Shown in pieces: positions 62,100-64,000 of a stretch of 64,000 nucleotides of DNA. The DNA is from Pantoea allii. GTDB taxonomy: Bacteria > Pseudomonadota > Gammaproteobacteria > Enterobacterales > Enterobacteriaceae. The stretch spans positions 1-64,000 of the forward strand of contig NZ_NTMH01000032.1 of assembly GCF_002307475.1 (NCBI RefSeq), read 5' to 3'. The notes beneath the pieces were generated by a model, which had not been told where the DNA came from, searched no databases, and saw only the letters and a list, made by a program, of their open reading frames with translations. Position numbers and translations under genes: made by a program. The stretch's first letter is position 1. Each line of letters opens with the position of its first letter.

Positions 62100-63608
62100 T
62101 CAGAACATCCACACCATCCAGGGATAGGCGATTAGCATCATAGCAATCAGGAAGATAGCGCCAAAGATGGTACCCAACCGCCAGTAATCTTTTGTCGGTA
62201 AGTAGCCGCTGCCGTAATAAATGGGGCTTGGGCCAGTACCGTAAGGTGTGATGATGCCCATGACACCCAGCGAAGTACACAGCATCAGGCAGAACACCGG
62301 CATATTGATACCTGGAATTGAGGCCGCAATGGTCAACATGGCAGGCAGCAACGCGGTAGTGTGCGCGGTGGTACTGGCAAACAGATAGTGCAAGAGGAAG
62401 AAGGCAATCAGCAGTACCACAGCGGATATTTGTGGGTCGTACCCTTGCAGCAACATTCCCCCTTCTTTGCCCAGCCAGGCGATAAAGCCTACACGGGCTA
62501 AACCATCAGCCAGGGCAACCAGCGTGGCAAACCAGGCAAAAGTGTTCCAGGCGGCTTTGTTGCTGGTGATGTCATTCCAGTTGAGAACGCCGGTCCACAG
62601 CATCAGGATAATGACCAGCAGGGCTGCCATCGCTGGTTCGATCCAGGCGGTGGCAAAAATCCACATCAGCAGCGCACAGACCACAAACACCAGTAACAGA
62701 ATTTCATTGCGGGTTAGCTTACCCAGTTTTTCCAGCTCAGCGATGGCCCAGCGAGGCACTTCATCATTCACTTTCACTTCAGGCGGGTAGAACCAGTACG
62801 CCAGCAGCGGCATCGTCAGAATCAGCAGCAGACCCAGTGGCAGAAAGGCAAGGAACCACATTCCCCATGAAATATCAAAACCAATAACGCTTTTGACTAA
62901 CGCAAGGGCGAGCAGGTTGGGAGCCAGAGCAGACAGAAACATAGAGCTGGTGATACAGGCGGCAGTGATGGCAACCCACATCAGATAAGATCCAATTTTA
63001 CGCGCACTGGGATCATTGGGTTTTGAACCATACAGCGGTGGCAGGTTAGCTATGATGGGATAAATGGTGCCGCCACTGCGCGCCGTATTAGACGGGGTGA
63101 AAGGGGCCAGCAGTAAGTCAGCGAAGGTAATGGCATAGCCCAGGGTTAAACTCCGGCGGCCCAGGTATTTCACCAGAATCAGTGCCAGACGGCGACCAAA
63201 CTGGGTTTTGTCATAGCCGGCGGCAAACATAAATGCGCCGAAAATCAGCCACACCGTTGAGTTACCAAAGCCACTCACCGCCCATTTGAATGACTCGGTG
63301 GCCAGCTTAAATTTGGGATTGGCCAGCTCTGCCGGGCTAAAAAGCAGAAACTGACTGAACAGGGCAATGACGACCACTCCGGTCAGGCCAATTACTGCGC
63401 CGGGTAACGGTTCAAAAATCAGCCCGACGATAACGCCAACGAAGATAGCAAAGAAGTGCCATGCATAAGGCTCAAGACCTGATGGCACGGGAACAAGTAA
63501 TAAAAGCACGGCTACCACAATCGGTAGAATTAACATCAGCGCTTTATTTTTGCCCGCAGCTGCAGGGGCTGCTTTTGGGGGCTCTTTGACGTTTGAGAGT
63601 GTTTTCAT
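62100..63608 (-). CDS. DASS-family anion permease, TtdT/CitT-like
   Basis: A 502-residue membrane carrier of the divalent anion:sodium symporter (DASS) family with about 12-14 helices. Diagnostic parts are WLIFGAFMFAAGYDKTQFGRR (about residues 120-140, shortened: FGAFMFAAGYDKTQFGRR), PFTPSNTARSGGTIYP (about residues 169-184, SNT substrate motif) and ITPYGTGPSPIYYGSGY (second motif). TtdT exchanges tartrate for succinate and CitT citrate for succinate. With fumarase and an FNR site, a C4-dicarboxylate exchanger is likely. The ATG follows a long AT-rich leader. Confidence 0.88.
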   Translation of the reverse strand: MKTLSNVKEPPKAAPAAAGKNKALMLILPIVVAVLLLLVPVPSGLEPYAWHFFAIFVGVIVGLIFEPLPGAVIGLTGVVVIALFSQFLLFSPAELANPKFKLATESFKWAVSGFGNSTVWLIFGAFMFAAGYDKTQFGRRLALILVKYLGRRSLTLGYAITFADLLLAPFTPSNTARSGGTIYPIIANLPPLYGSKPNDPSARKIGSYLMWVAITAACITSSMFLSALAPNLLALALVKSVIGFDISWGMWFLAFLPLGLLLILTMPLLAYWFYPPEVKVNDEVPRWAIAELEKLGKLTRNEILLLVFVVCALLMWIFATAWIEPAMAALLVIILMLWTGVLNWNDITSNKAAWNTFAWFATLVALADGLARVGFIAWLGKEGGMLLQGYDPQISAVVLLIAFFLLHYLFASTTAHTTALLPAMLTIAASIPGINMPVFCLMLCTSLGVMGIITPYGTGPSPIYYGSGYLPTKDYWRLGTIFGAIFLIAMMLIAYPWMVWMF

Positions 63609-64000
63609 AGTATTTTTCTACGTGTTAAGGATAATTCGATCTGCGTCCCGGCTATTCATCAATACTTGCCTTTTTATTCTTGTTTATGCGAATAAACCGT
63701 GATGCTTTATATTTTTTAAGCGTTTCCACGAATGCGATGCAGAAACTTTAAGAGGTCATGTCGATATGATGCGATTTATTCCAAATAAAATATTGATCCA
63801 GATCAAGTAAGTTAAATTATATTTTTAATTTTTTAACAATCATATTTTTTATAACGTATAAATAGATTAGATATATTAATTAATAATATTTTTTGGCGAT
63901 TTTTTGAATGGTGCCCAACAAAATTATCTTATTAATATGTTGTTTTTATTGGTTATTTTTTAATTTTATGCTTTCAATTGATTTTAGTTAACTATTGGTT
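63609..64000. other. AT-rich promoter region of the DASS-fumarase operon
   Basis: 392 bp up to the right edge. It is strongly AT-rich from about 63800 on, as in a H-NS-bound or plasmid backbone promoter. It holds an FNR site (listed separately) and presumably the promoter. A gene may start beyond the edge. Confidence 0.5.
63793..63806. promoter_or_regulatory. Perfect FNR-consensus site
   Basis: TTGAT-CCAG-ATCAA is an exact match to the FNR/CRP-type FNR box (TTGAT-N4-ATCAA). It lies 185 bp before the DASS start, so a promoter with a long leader, or one read the other way, could use it. Oxygen-limited activation of the DASS-fumarase operon is inferred. Confidence 0.75.

Overview
The window is enterobacterial and very probably part of a large Pantoea plasmid of the LPP-1 type, from a species close to P. 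ananatis. The main reasons are a RepFIB/P1-like RepA with a large iteron field, a P1-type ParA/ParB/parS partition locus, a crtE-X-Y-I-B cluster with a convergent crtZ and no idi gene (the P. ananatis order, with every Crt protein at the length I recall for that species), and a thiOSGF thiamine cluster. Species and replicon are inferred from gene content and remembered family sequences; no search was run.

Layout. 1-3053: a molybdenum hydroxylase operon (PaoABC-like), cut by the left edge. 3277-6717: sitDCBA Mn/Fe importer with an MntR box. 7007-8912: five small YcgZ/YmgA/AriR-type proteins with a MerR-type operator. 9295-11088: a DUF1275 membrane protein, an anchored hypothetical protein and a Rid-family protein. 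11089-19450: the maintenance region, with a 3 kb gene-poor parS region, parB, parA, a 1.6 kb iteron field, repA and a probable origin with iterons, GATC repeats and a DnaA box. 19451-28737: sad; a divergent pair of zinc-starvation loci (a ZigA-like GTPase and a four-gene ABC importer) with Zur-like boxes at both promoters; and azlCD with its regulator. 28799-31912: TPP riboswitch, a 15-codon ORF and thiOSGF. 31935-37027: single-gene units (GNAT, LysE, VOC, NTF2-like, ASCH, DsbA-like, flavin reductase, ahr). 37140-43367: zeaxanthin diglucoside genes. 43614-52987: ytfJ, a PepSY/DUF2946 metal-linked pair, a D-2-hydroxyacid dehydrogenase, glutaminase, clcA, a frameshifted rpn gene, ortT and a YbhB-family protein. 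53050-64000: proP, an MFS exporter, cdh, a LysR regulator with two NAD(P)-binding proteins, and a class I fumarase with a DASS carrier behind a perfect FNR site.

How the parts work together. RepA and its 32 recognisable iterons set replication and copy number. ParA/ParB act on four copies of a compact parS motif. Two of these copies each sit beside an inverted pair of RepA iterons, forming a repeated parS-iteron module that is the most unusual structure in the window. A fifth, imperfect parS-like site lies about 40 kb away. Much of the cargo is metabolic (thiamine thiazole, pigments, metal uptake, anaerobic C4-dicarboxylate use), so the replicon looks more like a chromid than a simple accessory plasmid. 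No insertion sequence, CRISPR array, tRNA or rRNA gene was seen.
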